From Lactobacillales bacterium (GTDB taxonomy: Bacteria; Bacillota; Bacilli; Lactobacillales; Streptococcaceae), in contig JAISJW010000013.1 of the NCBI GenBank assembly GCA_031261175.1, positions 1 through 50,377 of the forward strand: DNA of 50,377 nt. Direction: 5' to 3'. The position numbers and the translations under genes were made by a program. Positions 43,451-50,377 of this stretch are shown one piece after another (the stretch's first letter is position 1; every line of letters starts with the position of its first letter). The notes below the pieces were generated by a model, which was not told where the DNA came from, did no database searches, and was given only the letters and a program-made list of their open reading frames with translations.

Positions 43451-44890
43451 TTATTTTATGTTCAGTGCGTAGTCGATTTCTTCGGCTGCTAAGCGGCCTT
43501 CGCGAATCGCCCAGATAACTAGGCTCGGTCCGCGGCGCGCGTCACCTGCGATGAAGATAAACTCGTTGTCCGTGTTGAACTTCTCACCGTGGTGGGCGTT
43601 CGTGTAGTTTTGAACGCTGCACGATTCCAATAATTCCTTTTCAACTCCGACGAAACCAGCTGCGATCAAGACTAGATCGGCTTCAACGGTTTCTTCAGTT
43701 CCGGAAATCACTTTGAAATCAGGGCCAACGCAGGCGATTTTCACGTGTGTCAACGCGCCGTCACTACCGACAAATTCAGTAACTGTCTTACCGTATTCGG
43801 TAAAGTCAGCATCACCGTAAGCTTCGATCGCTTCAAGCTGACCGTAACCTAGCATTAGGTTATTTGGATATTCAGGCCAAACCGTCGTTGGTTCAACCGG
43901 CGGTTTCGGAGCGATTTCGTATTGGCGAACACTGCTTGCGCCTAGACGCACAGCCGTTCCAATACAGTCGTTCCCCGTGTCACCACCACCGATGACGACA
44001 ACTTTTTTACCTTCTAAAGACTTCGCCAGCTTCTTCGACTTCGATTTCTTCACTAATTTAGTGATTTCAGTCAAGAACGGCACTGCAAATTCAATACCGG
44101 CAAGTGACCGGCCCTCTGCGTGAATATCGCGCGGAACACCAGCTCCGTTAGTCAACAGAACGCGGTCGAAATCTTTTTTCAAATCTTTAATGGTTTTATC
44201 AACACCGATTTCGCAGTTTGCGACAAACTCGATTCCGACTTCACGCATTACTTTAATGCGGCGTTCGATAACTTCTTTTTCAAGCTTCATGTTAGGAATT
44301 CCATACATTAACAATCCGCCAAAATCATCGCTCTTTTCAAAGACGACAACGTTGTGCCCAAGTTGGTTCAAGCGCCATGCCGCACTTAGTCCTGCCGGGC
44401 CTGAACCAACGACAGCTACACGACGGCCGCTGCGTTTAGCTGGTAAACCGGTGTCGCGCACCCAACCTTCTTCGAAGGCTTTATCGATGATGAAGCGTTC
44501 GTTATCGTGGATCGAAACGCCATCGGAATTTAAATTATTCACGCATGCTTTTTCGCATGGCGCAGGACAAACTCGCCCTGTCATTTCTGGTAAATAGTTA
44601 GTTTTAACCAAGCGCTCGAATGCGAATTTGAACTCACCGCGGAACAATAAATCGTTCCATTCTGGGATCAAGTTGTTGTTCGGGCAGCCTGATACAGCGC
44701 GCGATCCGCCGTAGAACATTCCGCTCAAGCAGAACGGCACTCCGCAGTTCATGCAGCGCGCGGCTTGCTCGACGCGCTCACTTGCCACAAGAGGGGTTTG
44801 GAGCTCTTTGAAGTCGCCGGAGCGCTCTTTGACAGCTCGGTATGGGTTCGAGCTGCGTTTGAATTTCATGAATCCGTATGAATCTGCCAA
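43451..44890 (-). CDS. gltD: Glutamate synthase (NADPH), small subunit
   Basis: A 479-aa flavo-iron-sulfur subunit that passes NADPH electrons to GltB. The N-terminal cysteine motifs are CMNCGVPFC and CPAPCEKAC. The FAD site is VAVVGSGPAGLSAAW and the NADPH site VVVIGGGDTGNDCIG. The start is uncertain: I use TTG 44890, giving MADSYGFMKFKR like other GltD proteins; GTG 44899 (8-nt overlap with gltB) is the alternative. Translation is coupled to gltB in either case. Confidence 0.95.
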   Translation of the reverse strand: MADSYGFMKFKRSSNPYRAVKERSGDFKELQTPLVASERVEQAARCMNCGVPFCLSGMFYGGSRAVSGCPNNNLIPEWNDLLFRGEFKFAFERLVKTNYLPEMTGRVCPAPCEKACVNNLNSDGVSIHDNERFIIDKAFEEGWVRDTGLPAKRSGRRVAVVGSGPAGLSAAWRLNQLGHNVVVFEKSDDFGGLLMYGIPNMKLEKEVIERRIKVMREVGIEFVANCEIGVDKTIKDLKKDFDRVLLTNGAGVPRDIHAEGRSLAGIEFAVPFLTEITKLVKKSKSKKLAKSLEGKKVVVIGGGDTGNDCIGTAVRLGASSVRQYEIAPKPPVEPTTVWPEYPNNLMLGYGQLEAIEAYGDADFTEYGKTVTEFVGSDGALTHVKIACVGPDFKVISGTEETVEADLVLIAAGFVGVEKELLESCSVQNYTNAHHGEKFNTDNEFIFIAGDARRGPSLVIWAIREGRLAAEEIDYALNIK

Positions 44891-44891
44891 A

Positions 44892-47800
44892 TTACTCACC
44901 CACTTTCTCGTCGCTGATGTCGGCACTCACACTCGCCACCTCACGCGCACTCGTTTTTTCGATATTAACCTCGCCGACCGACACGCCAGTCAGCTCCTCG
45001 AAGGCCTTATTCTGCAACTCCAGACCCGTCAGACCCTGGGCAATTAAACGCTCCTCGATGTCCTTCATTTTGTGGAAGTCGCTCGGATAAACCTTGACGA
45101 ATTTATGTTGATTTTTCGCGAACGATTTCAGGATTTTCGCACCCTTGATCGAGTCCGTGAACTCAACGTGTTTTTCAATCATTTCTTTGACCACTTCATC
45201 GCCGGTTGTCGCACCAAATTCGAAGAGTTCAACCATTTCTAAGTTGCAGTTTCCAGTGAATTTCGCGATGGCGTCCGCGGCACTTGTCGCGTCCTCGATG
45301 TAAACGTAAGCCACACCGCCGCTCATTCCGGCCGCGAAATTGCGCCCAGTTGAGCCGAGGATAACCGCGACACCGCCGGTCATGTATTCACAACCGTGAT
45401 CGCCGACACCTTCGACGACGACGTTCGCCCCGCTGTTGCGGACACAGAAGCGCTCGCCGGCGCGACCGTGGAAGTAACCTTCACCGGTCACGGCACCGAA
45501 CATCGCAACGTTTCCGACGATCGGCGTTTCTGATGGAACGTAAGGCGCGTCAGCCGGTGGCACAACGATAATGCGCGCCCCCGATAGGCCTTTTGCGACG
45601 TAGTCATTGACTTCGCCAGTAACTTTCAGCTGCATCCCCTTGACGGCGAACGCACCGAAACTTTGCCCCGCGATACCTGTATAGTTAAATTTAAGTTGAC
45701 CATCTTTGATCTTGTCGTTCCCGTAACGCTCGGCTAGCCAACCCGCCATGCGCGCACCTGTTGTGCGGTCGACGTTGTTAATCGTCGCATTCATTTCAAG
45801 TTCCTGACCGTTTTGGACCGAACTTTCCGCGAACGCATCAAGCGAATCCCATTGACGAGCAACGTGGAACGGATCTTCGATTTTGCGATCAATCGGGAAT
45901 GTTTCCGTCAAGATGCGATCGAAATTCAGACCCTTAGCTTTACCGCGCGCGATAAATTTCGGTTTCAAGACTTCGACGTGGCCGATCAATTCATCAACCG
46001 TGCGGAAGCCTAAATCCGCCATGATTTCGCGCAAATCTTCGGCGATAAACGTCATCATATTGACGATGTGTTCTGGTTTACCAGTGAACAACTTGCGAAG
46101 TTCTGGGTTTTGCGTTGCAACCCCCACCGGGCAAGTGTTCAGCGAGCAGACGCGCATCATTACACAGCCGATAGCGACCAATGCTAATGACGCAAACGAA
46201 TATTCCTCAGCCCCTAAAATCGCTGAAATCGCGATGTCGCGGCCGGTCATTAATTTACCGTCGGTTTCAATAACCGCGCGGTTTCTTAGGTTGTTTAAGC
46301 TCAATGTTTGGTGAGCATCAGCCAGTCCTAATTCGAATGGAAGACCTGCGTCACGCACCGAGTTACGCGGTGATGCGCCTGTTCCTCCGTCGAATCCTGA
46401 GATTACGACTTTGTGCGCGCCGGCTTTGACAACACCGGTCGCGATCGTGCCGACACCGGTTGACGAAACCAATTTTACGTTGATTTTAGCGTATGGATTG
46501 ATGGCTTTCAAGTCGAAAATCAGCTGCGCTAAATCTTCGATTGAGTAGATATCGTGGTGCGGTGGCGGCGAGATTAAACGCACACCTGGCGTCGCTCCGC
46601 GGATTTCAGCAACCCAAGGGAAAACCTTAGTGCCGGGCAATTGCCCACCTTCACCTGGTTTCGCGCCTTGCGCCACTTTGATTTGCAGTTCATCGGCGCT
46701 CATCAGGTATTCGGCGTTGACGCCAAAGCGTCCACTTGCCACCTGTTTCACGCGGGAGTTCAAGTTGCGGCCGTCGGGCTGTACTTTGAAGCGGTTGCGG
46801 TTTTCGCCACCCTCGCCGGAGTTCGATTTTGCGCCGATCGAGTTCATCGCTTCGGCGATACATTCGTGGGCTTCTTTCGAAAGCGAGCCGAAACTCATCG
46901 CCCCGACTTTGAAGCGTTTCACGATTTCTTTCGCCGGTTCAACTTCGCTCAAGTCGACTTTCGGACGAGTGCTCTTGAATTCCCAAAGCGAGCGAATCGT
47001 CGTTTTATTGTCGTCGAGTTCTTGGTTCAACGCGTTCGAATATTCCTTGTAAAGCGAGTAATCACCAGTGCGGACCGCTTTTTGGAAGTTGTAAATCGTG
47101 CGCGGGTTGAACATGTGATATTCGCCGTTTGCTTTGTATTGGTAACCGCCTTGCGATTCTAGGAAGTCCTTCGCGCGAGCGCCAAACGCCGCGTCGTGGT
47201 GGCGGATGTATTCGTCTTCGATGTCGCTTAACGATAGACCTTCGATGCGGGTCGCAGTTCCAGCGAAATATTCGTCGACGACTTTTGAGCTCAAGCCAAG
47301 CGCTTCGAACAATTTAGCGCCTTGGTAGCCTTGAATCGTCGAAATCCCCATGCGGCTCATGACCTTAACCACGCCTTTTTCGGCAGCCTTGCGGAATTTC
47401 TCGTGGCTGACCGTTTTATCGGTGAATTGGGCAATTGTCGCATACGCGCCGTAAGGGTAGATGGCACTTGCCCCGTAGCCGATTAGAGTTGCAAAGTGAT
47501 GCACTTCGCAGACTTCGCTCGAGTCGACAACGATTGAGGCGTGCGCGCCTTTTCCTTGTTTGACCAGGTAGCTGCTCAGGCCGGAAACGGCTAGCAGGAT
47601 TGGGATTTTGTATTCGCCCTCTTGTTGGATGGCATAGTTGATGCCGTCTTTTGAGCGGTCGCTTAGGATGATGATTGTCGCGCCATCGTCGATCGCTTCC
47701 TCGGCCGCTTTAAACATGTTGTAAAGGGCTTGTTCAAGGCGGTTTTTAACCTTCGTATCCTTGTTGTATAACGTCGTGATGACCTTCGACGACTGTTTGC

Positions 47801-49508
47801 TCGTGTTGAGTTTTAGGATTTCACCAAAGGCTGACGGGCCTAAAATAGGGGAAGCGATTTTGACTTTCGCCGCGTTGTCTGCGACGTTTTGCGTAATATC
47901 GTTTGCTCGTCCTAGGAACATCGACGTGTCGATGACTAGTTTTTCTCTGAGTGCATCGATCGGCGGGTTCGTTACTTGCGCGAATTGTTGTTTGAAATAT
48001 GTGAAAAGAACTTCAGGTTTTTCGCTCAACACTGACAGTGGCGAGTCGTAACCCATTGAAACCACGGGCTCTTCGCCGTTTTCTGACATCGGAAGAATCA
48101 CGCTACGGATCACGTCGTCCCCGTAATTGTTGAGTTTCCAAAGACGCTCAACCTCGATGTCGGTAATTTTTTGCGGCGAATCCAGATAGAAATCGCTTGA
48201 TTCCGTGATGTGCACAATCTCCTCTTTGACCCAACGCTCGTACGGATGCTTGCTCGAATAGCGTGCCTTCACGTCGTCGTTGTGGTAGAACTGATTGTTT
48301 TTCGTGTCGATCACGAGCATATCGCTCGCTTTCAGAACCCCTTTTTCGGCAATTCGGCTCGGCTCCACGTCGACACATCCTGACTCACTGCTCAAAATGA
48401 TGTAGTTGTCAGTCGTGCGCACATAGCGCGATGGACGTAGGCCGTTACGGTCAAGGGTTGCCCCCACGATATCTCCGTCGGTGAAACAAATTGCCGCCGG
48501 TCCATCCCAAGGCGCCATAAAGGCGTTCGCGTATTCGTAGAAAGCTTCGACGGGTCCGGGCAGTAGTGACTCTTTCGAGTGAGCTGCCGGGATTAGCATC
48601 ATCAGGCTTTCCGGAATTTCGCGTCCGTTTTGATATAGGTATTCCATACAGTTTTCAAGTTTCGCTGAATCGGAATTTTCTTCGTTGTAGATTTTGATGT
48701 GGTGAGCGTTCATCCAGTTTTCCGCACCAGCGAGCGTGTTGATTTCCCCGTTATGCGCCATGTAGCGGAACGGTTGCGCGCGGTCCCAACTCGGGAACGT
48801 GTTCGTCGAAAAGCGCGAGTGAACAAGCGCAATTCGGCTCTTGAAGTCCGGCTCTTGGAGATCAAGGAAGAACAAGCCGACTTGATAGGCGTGCAGCATC
48901 CCTTTATAACAGATCGTTTTCGCCGAGAGCGAGCAGATGTTCAGCTCGTTCGCGTCAAAAATACGTTCGATTTCAAGTCGTAGTTTATATAGCGCATCCT
49001 CAAAAGGACGCCCTGCTTCGACGTCGCTTGGACGTTTCACGAAAATCTGCACAAAACTAGGCATCACCTTTTGCGCTGACGGCCCACATTGTTTATATTC
49101 AAACGGCACCTCGCGTTGCGTAATCACGCGGTAGCCGAGATCCGTGATCTCTTTTTCCACTGCGGCAAGTAACGCGGCAGCTGAATCCGGATTTTTAGGA
49201 AGGAACAATTGCCCCACGGCGTAGTCGCCGCTTTCAGGAAGCTCGACTATTTCCCCGTTCGGGTAAACTTCTTCTTTTTCTTTGATCACACGCGCGAAAA
49301 ATTCATGCGGAATTGCCATCAAGATACCGGCTCCATCGCCTGTATCAGGCTCTGCGCCCGTTCCTCCACGGTGATTCATTCTTTCAAGCATCGTCAACGC
49401 GTTCACGATTAATTCGCGTGTCGCAACGCCGTCAACTTTGGCGACAAACCCCATCCCACAGTTTTCGTGTTCGAAACGTTTGTCATATAAAGTGTTTTCT
49501 ATCTTCAT
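44892..49508 (-). CDS. gltB: Glutamate synthase (NADPH), large subunit
   Basis: A 1,538-aa enzyme that makes two glutamates from glutamine and 2-oxoglutarate. The N-terminal class II amidotransferase is preceded by a 16-residue propeptide; Cys17 (ENCGMGFVA) becomes the nucleophile. The central domain and the FMN domain follow (GEGGENRNRFKVQPDGR, GGTGASPRNSVRDAG). The 3Fe-4S site is CVMMRVCSLNTCPVG, and a beta-helical C-terminal domain ends the protein. The length is typical. It has its own promoter and is followed by gltD. Confidence 0.98.
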   Translation of the reverse strand: MKIENTLYDKRFEHENCGMGFVAKVDGVATRELIVNALTMLERMNHRGGTGAEPDTGDGAGILMAIPHEFFARVIKEKEEVYPNGEIVELPESGDYAVGQLFLPKNPDSAAALLAAVEKEITDLGYRVITQREVPFEYKQCGPSAQKVMPSFVQIFVKRPSDVEAGRPFEDALYKLRLEIERIFDANELNICSLSAKTICYKGMLHAYQVGLFFLDLQEPDFKSRIALVHSRFSTNTFPSWDRAQPFRYMAHNGEINTLAGAENWMNAHHIKIYNEENSDSAKLENCMEYLYQNGREIPESLMMLIPAAHSKESLLPGPVEAFYEYANAFMAPWDGPAAICFTDGDIVGATLDRNGLRPSRYVRTTDNYIILSSESGCVDVEPSRIAEKGVLKASDMLVIDTKNNQFYHNDDVKARYSSKHPYERWVKEEIVHITESSDFYLDSPQKITDIEVERLWKLNNYGDDVIRSVILPMSENGEEPVVSMGYDSPLSVLSEKPEVLFTYFKQQFAQVTNPPIDALREKLVIDTSMFLGRANDITQNVADNAAKVKIASPILGPSAFGEILKLNTSKQSSKVITTLYNKDTKVKNRLEQALYNMFKAAEEAIDDGATIIILSDRSKDGINYAIQQEGEYKIPILLAVSGLSSYLVKQGKGAHASIVVDSSEVCEVHHFATLIGYGASAIYPYGAYATIAQFTDKTVSHEKFRKAAEKGVVKVMSRMGISTIQGYQGAKLFEALGLSSKVVDEYFAGTATRIEGLSLSDIEDEYIRHHDAAFGARAKDFLESQGGYQYKANGEYHMFNPRTIYNFQKAVRTGDYSLYKEYSNALNQELDDNKTTIRSLWEFKSTRPKVDLSEVEPAKEIVKRFKVGAMSFGSLSKEAHECIAEAMNSIGAKSNSGEGGENRNRFKVQPDGRNLNSRVKQVASGRFGVNAEYLMSADELQIKVAQGAKPGEGGQLPGTKVFPWVAEIRGATPGVRLISPPPHHDIYSIEDLAQLIFDLKAINPYAKINVKLVSSTGVGTIATGVVKAGAHKVVISGFDGGTGASPRNSVRDAGLPFELGLADAHQTLSLNNLRNRAVIETDGKLMTGRDIAISAILGAEEYSFASLALVAIGCVMMRVCSLNTCPVGVATQNPELRKLFTGKPEHIVNMMTFIAEDLREIMADLGFRTVDELIGHVEVLKPKFIARGKAKGLNFDRILTETFPIDRKIEDPFHVARQWDSLDAFAESSVQNGQELEMNATINNVDRTTGARMAGWLAERYGNDKIKDGQLKFNYTGIAGQSFGAFAVKGMQLKVTGEVNDYVAKGLSGARIIVVPPADAPYVPSETPIVGNVAMFGAVTGEGYFHGRAGERFCVRNSGANVVVEGVGDHGCEYMTGGVAVILGSTGRNFAAGMSGGVAYVYIEDATSAADAIAKFTGNCNLEMVELFEFGATTGDEVVKEMIEKHVEFTDSIKGAKILKSFAKNQHKFVKVYPSDFHKMKDIEERLIAQGLTGLELQNKAFEELTGVSVGEVNIEKTSAREVASVSADISDEKVGE

Positions 49509-49530
49509 ATTTGCGCCCTTTCATAACAAT

Positions 49531-49551
49531 TAATGTTATAACATTATACCA
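49531..49551 (-). promoter_or_regulatory. gltBD promoter with a 16-bp palindrome
   Basis: An extended -10 box, TGGTATAAT, lies at 49543-49551. The perfect palindrome TAATGTTATAACATTA (49531-49546) overlaps it and the expected start site, so a repressor could block initiation. It does not match the TGTNA-N7-TNACA spacing of GlnR. The leader is about 30 nt with AAAGGG before the ATG. Confidence 0.55.
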
Positions 49552-49642
49552 TATTTGGGTAGAAAATTCGCTTACAGGTAAAATTTATTAACTATCGGAA
49601 TTTGCGCGATTTCTTTGCTATTTATGCAAAATTTTGATAATT

Positions 49643-49666
49643 AAAAGGAGCCTCAGCTCCTCTTTT
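49643..49666 (-). terminator. Terminator of the small membrane protein gene, overlapping its stop codon
   Basis: AGGAGC and GCTCCT (49646-49661) form the stem with the TGA stop codon in the loop, followed by TTTTAATT. Confidence 0.65.
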
Positions 49667-50102
49667 TCGTGATAAAGAATGCCATTCCTTGGGTCATAAA
49701 GGCCGCGAGATTTCCAAGAACAAGTGCTAAGATGAAGCGCGGAATGACATTTTCCGTGTAAGGCGGAAAGAGCGGAAGCGCTATAACGGCGGCGAAGATT
49801 AACGGCCAAATAGTTTTCACGCCTCGCTTTTTTAATAGGAAGAAGATTACGACGCCGAGTGCCACGCCGGCTAGAAATAGCAGGATGAGCGGAAGAGAGT
49901 TGACCTGGAATTCGTTTCCTTTTAGCCGTGTCAACCCGTTCGCCATCAAGTCTTTGACCTTGCTGCGATAGCCACCGTCGTCGAGATAGCGCTGCCAGTC
50001 GACTTTCACTCGGTAAATGTGAACCGCGAAGAAAATCGCAATAATCGCCGTCGTCGTCAGTGAATAAATGAGCAAACCAAAGCGCATTAATATATTTTTC
50101 AT
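49653..50102 (-). CDS. Small polytopic membrane protein of unknown function
   Basis: A 149-aa protein with four predicted membrane segments (about 5-27, 67-86, 94-109, 117-139). A soluble loop between the first two (about 28-66) is charged (RVKVDWQRYLDDGGYRSKVKD). The C-terminus is basic (ITKKRS). I do not recognise a family. ATG 50102 follows AGGAGG by 8 nt; the in-frame GTG at 50111 overlaps that site. It is upstream of gltB in the same direction but separated by a terminator, so it is likely its own unit. A TATAAT upstream of the ribosome site probably marks its promoter. Confidence 0.7.
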   Translation of the reverse strand: MKNILMRFGLLIYSLTTTAIIAIFFAVHIYRVKVDWQRYLDDGGYRSKVKDLMANGLTRLKGNEFQVNSLPLILLFLAGVALGVVIFFLLKKRGVKTIWPLIFAAVIALPLFPPYTENVIPRFILALVLGNLAAFMTQGMAFFITKKRS

Positions 50103-50205
50103 CCTTAACACCTCCTCGTTTTGCTATATTATACTATTTATCTAATTTATATGCAGATAACTCTTATATTTTTTAATATTTTTGCAATTTTCTTCTTTGC
50201 AAAAA

Positions 50206-50232
50206 TCCTTACTGTGTTTTAAGCCCTTTTAT
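50206..50232. repeat. Fragment of the dispersed palindrome (copy G)
   Basis: AAAAATCCTTACTGTGTTTTAAGC matches one arm of copy A; the other arm is missing. It lies in a gene-free, A+T-rich stretch (50112-50377). Confidence 0.5.
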
Positions 50233-50275
50233 ATGTAAAGAAAAACACAAAAAAAACAAAAAAAAAGGGATTCCG

Positions 50276-50377
50276 TGCTATAATTAAAGCATAGAAAATT
50301 TTGAAATGATGCGCTCCCTAGTCAATAGCGCTTATTTTCTCAAAATTAGAATTGATCTTGATAACTGGTGTGTGATT
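50276..50377 (+). other. Extended -10 promoter and start of a structured leader, cut by the window end
   Basis: TGCTATAAT (50276-50284) predicts transcription from about 50291. The transcript opens with nested stems: AATTTTGA (50297-50304) with TCAAAATT (50340-50347), and GCGCT (50311-50315) with AGCGC (50327-50331). It may be the leader of the next plus-strand gene. I do not match it to a known riboswitch. Confidence 0.45.

Noticed and set aside
49512-49546. GlnR box at the gltBD promoter
   Set aside because: TGTTA and TAACA are adjacent rather than 7 nt apart, so the consensus is not met.

Overview
The window is a chromosomal segment of a low-to-mid G+C Gram-positive bacterium of class Bacilli, most likely Lactobacillales. 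The evidence is a sortase-type LPSTGG surface protease, a giant InlB-repeat/WxL-like surface protein, a CcpA-type regulator with a cre site, a zinc-free L31 (rpmE2), PyrR-type attenuators, and an EssC/EsaB-type (Firmicutes type VII) gene pair. ispG (MEP pathway) is unusual for many Lactobacillales, so I do not fix the family. I see no rRNA, tRNA, CRISPR array, transposase or prophage.

Layout. 1-7.1 kb: a 2,285-aa cell-wall-anchored subtilisin. 7.3-8.9 kb: an ABC-F ATPase. 8.9-15.1 kb: pyrimidine genes pyrR-pyrB and carA-carB, each pair with its own promoter and PyrR attenuator. 15.1-17.2 kb: a membrane protein (DUF1189-like) and ispG, the first of the two plus-strand blocks of large genes. 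17.15-17.42 kb: two tandem nested palindromes with conserved internal loops and different stems. 17.4-19.8 kb: msrA, ftsY and a Cof-type phosphatase. 19.9-23.4 kb: a compact A+T-rich accessory operon coding for an EssC-like ATPase, an EsaB/YukD-like ubiquitin-fold protein, a 55-aa membrane zinc-ribbon protein and a CdiA-CT-like nuclease. 23.5-26.5 kb: DEAD-box helicase, CLC antiporter, secE, rpmG. 26.7-27.2 kb: a probable type I toxin-antitoxin locus whose promoter block is nearly the same as that of the EssC-like operon. 27.2-35.1 kb: the giant repeat surface protein. 35.4-39.9 kb: recG, a hydroxyacid dehydrogenase, rpmE2, ccpA. 40-43.4 kb: ferrous iron uptake (feoA, feoB, small Cys-rich partner) with a divergent DtxR-family regulator (the second plus-strand block). 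43.4-50.1 kb: glutamate synthase gltB-gltD and a small membrane protein.

How the genes work together. The core is housekeeping: UMP and carbamoyl-phosphate supply under PyrR, glutamate synthesis, iron uptake under a local regulator, SRP receptor, and carbon control by CcpA. The accessory layer is surface proteins, the EssC-like/nuclease operon and the type I toxin. The operon and the toxin share about 150 bp of upstream DNA (a dispersed palindrome plus an ECF-like TGTAAC-N16-CKTATA promoter), so I infer that they are co-regulated.

Genome-wide style signals: (1) the 7-mers GGCAAGT and GGCAATT are strongly over-represented on both strands (about 57 and 38 by eye, about 6 expected each) and also sit in terminators, an antiterminator and -35 boxes; (2) a family of about 75-bp palindromes occupies at least six intergenic gaps; (3) three genes look leaderless, with a -10 box 6-7 nt from the start codon. 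All positions were read by eye; homology statements come from motif recognition without database searches.
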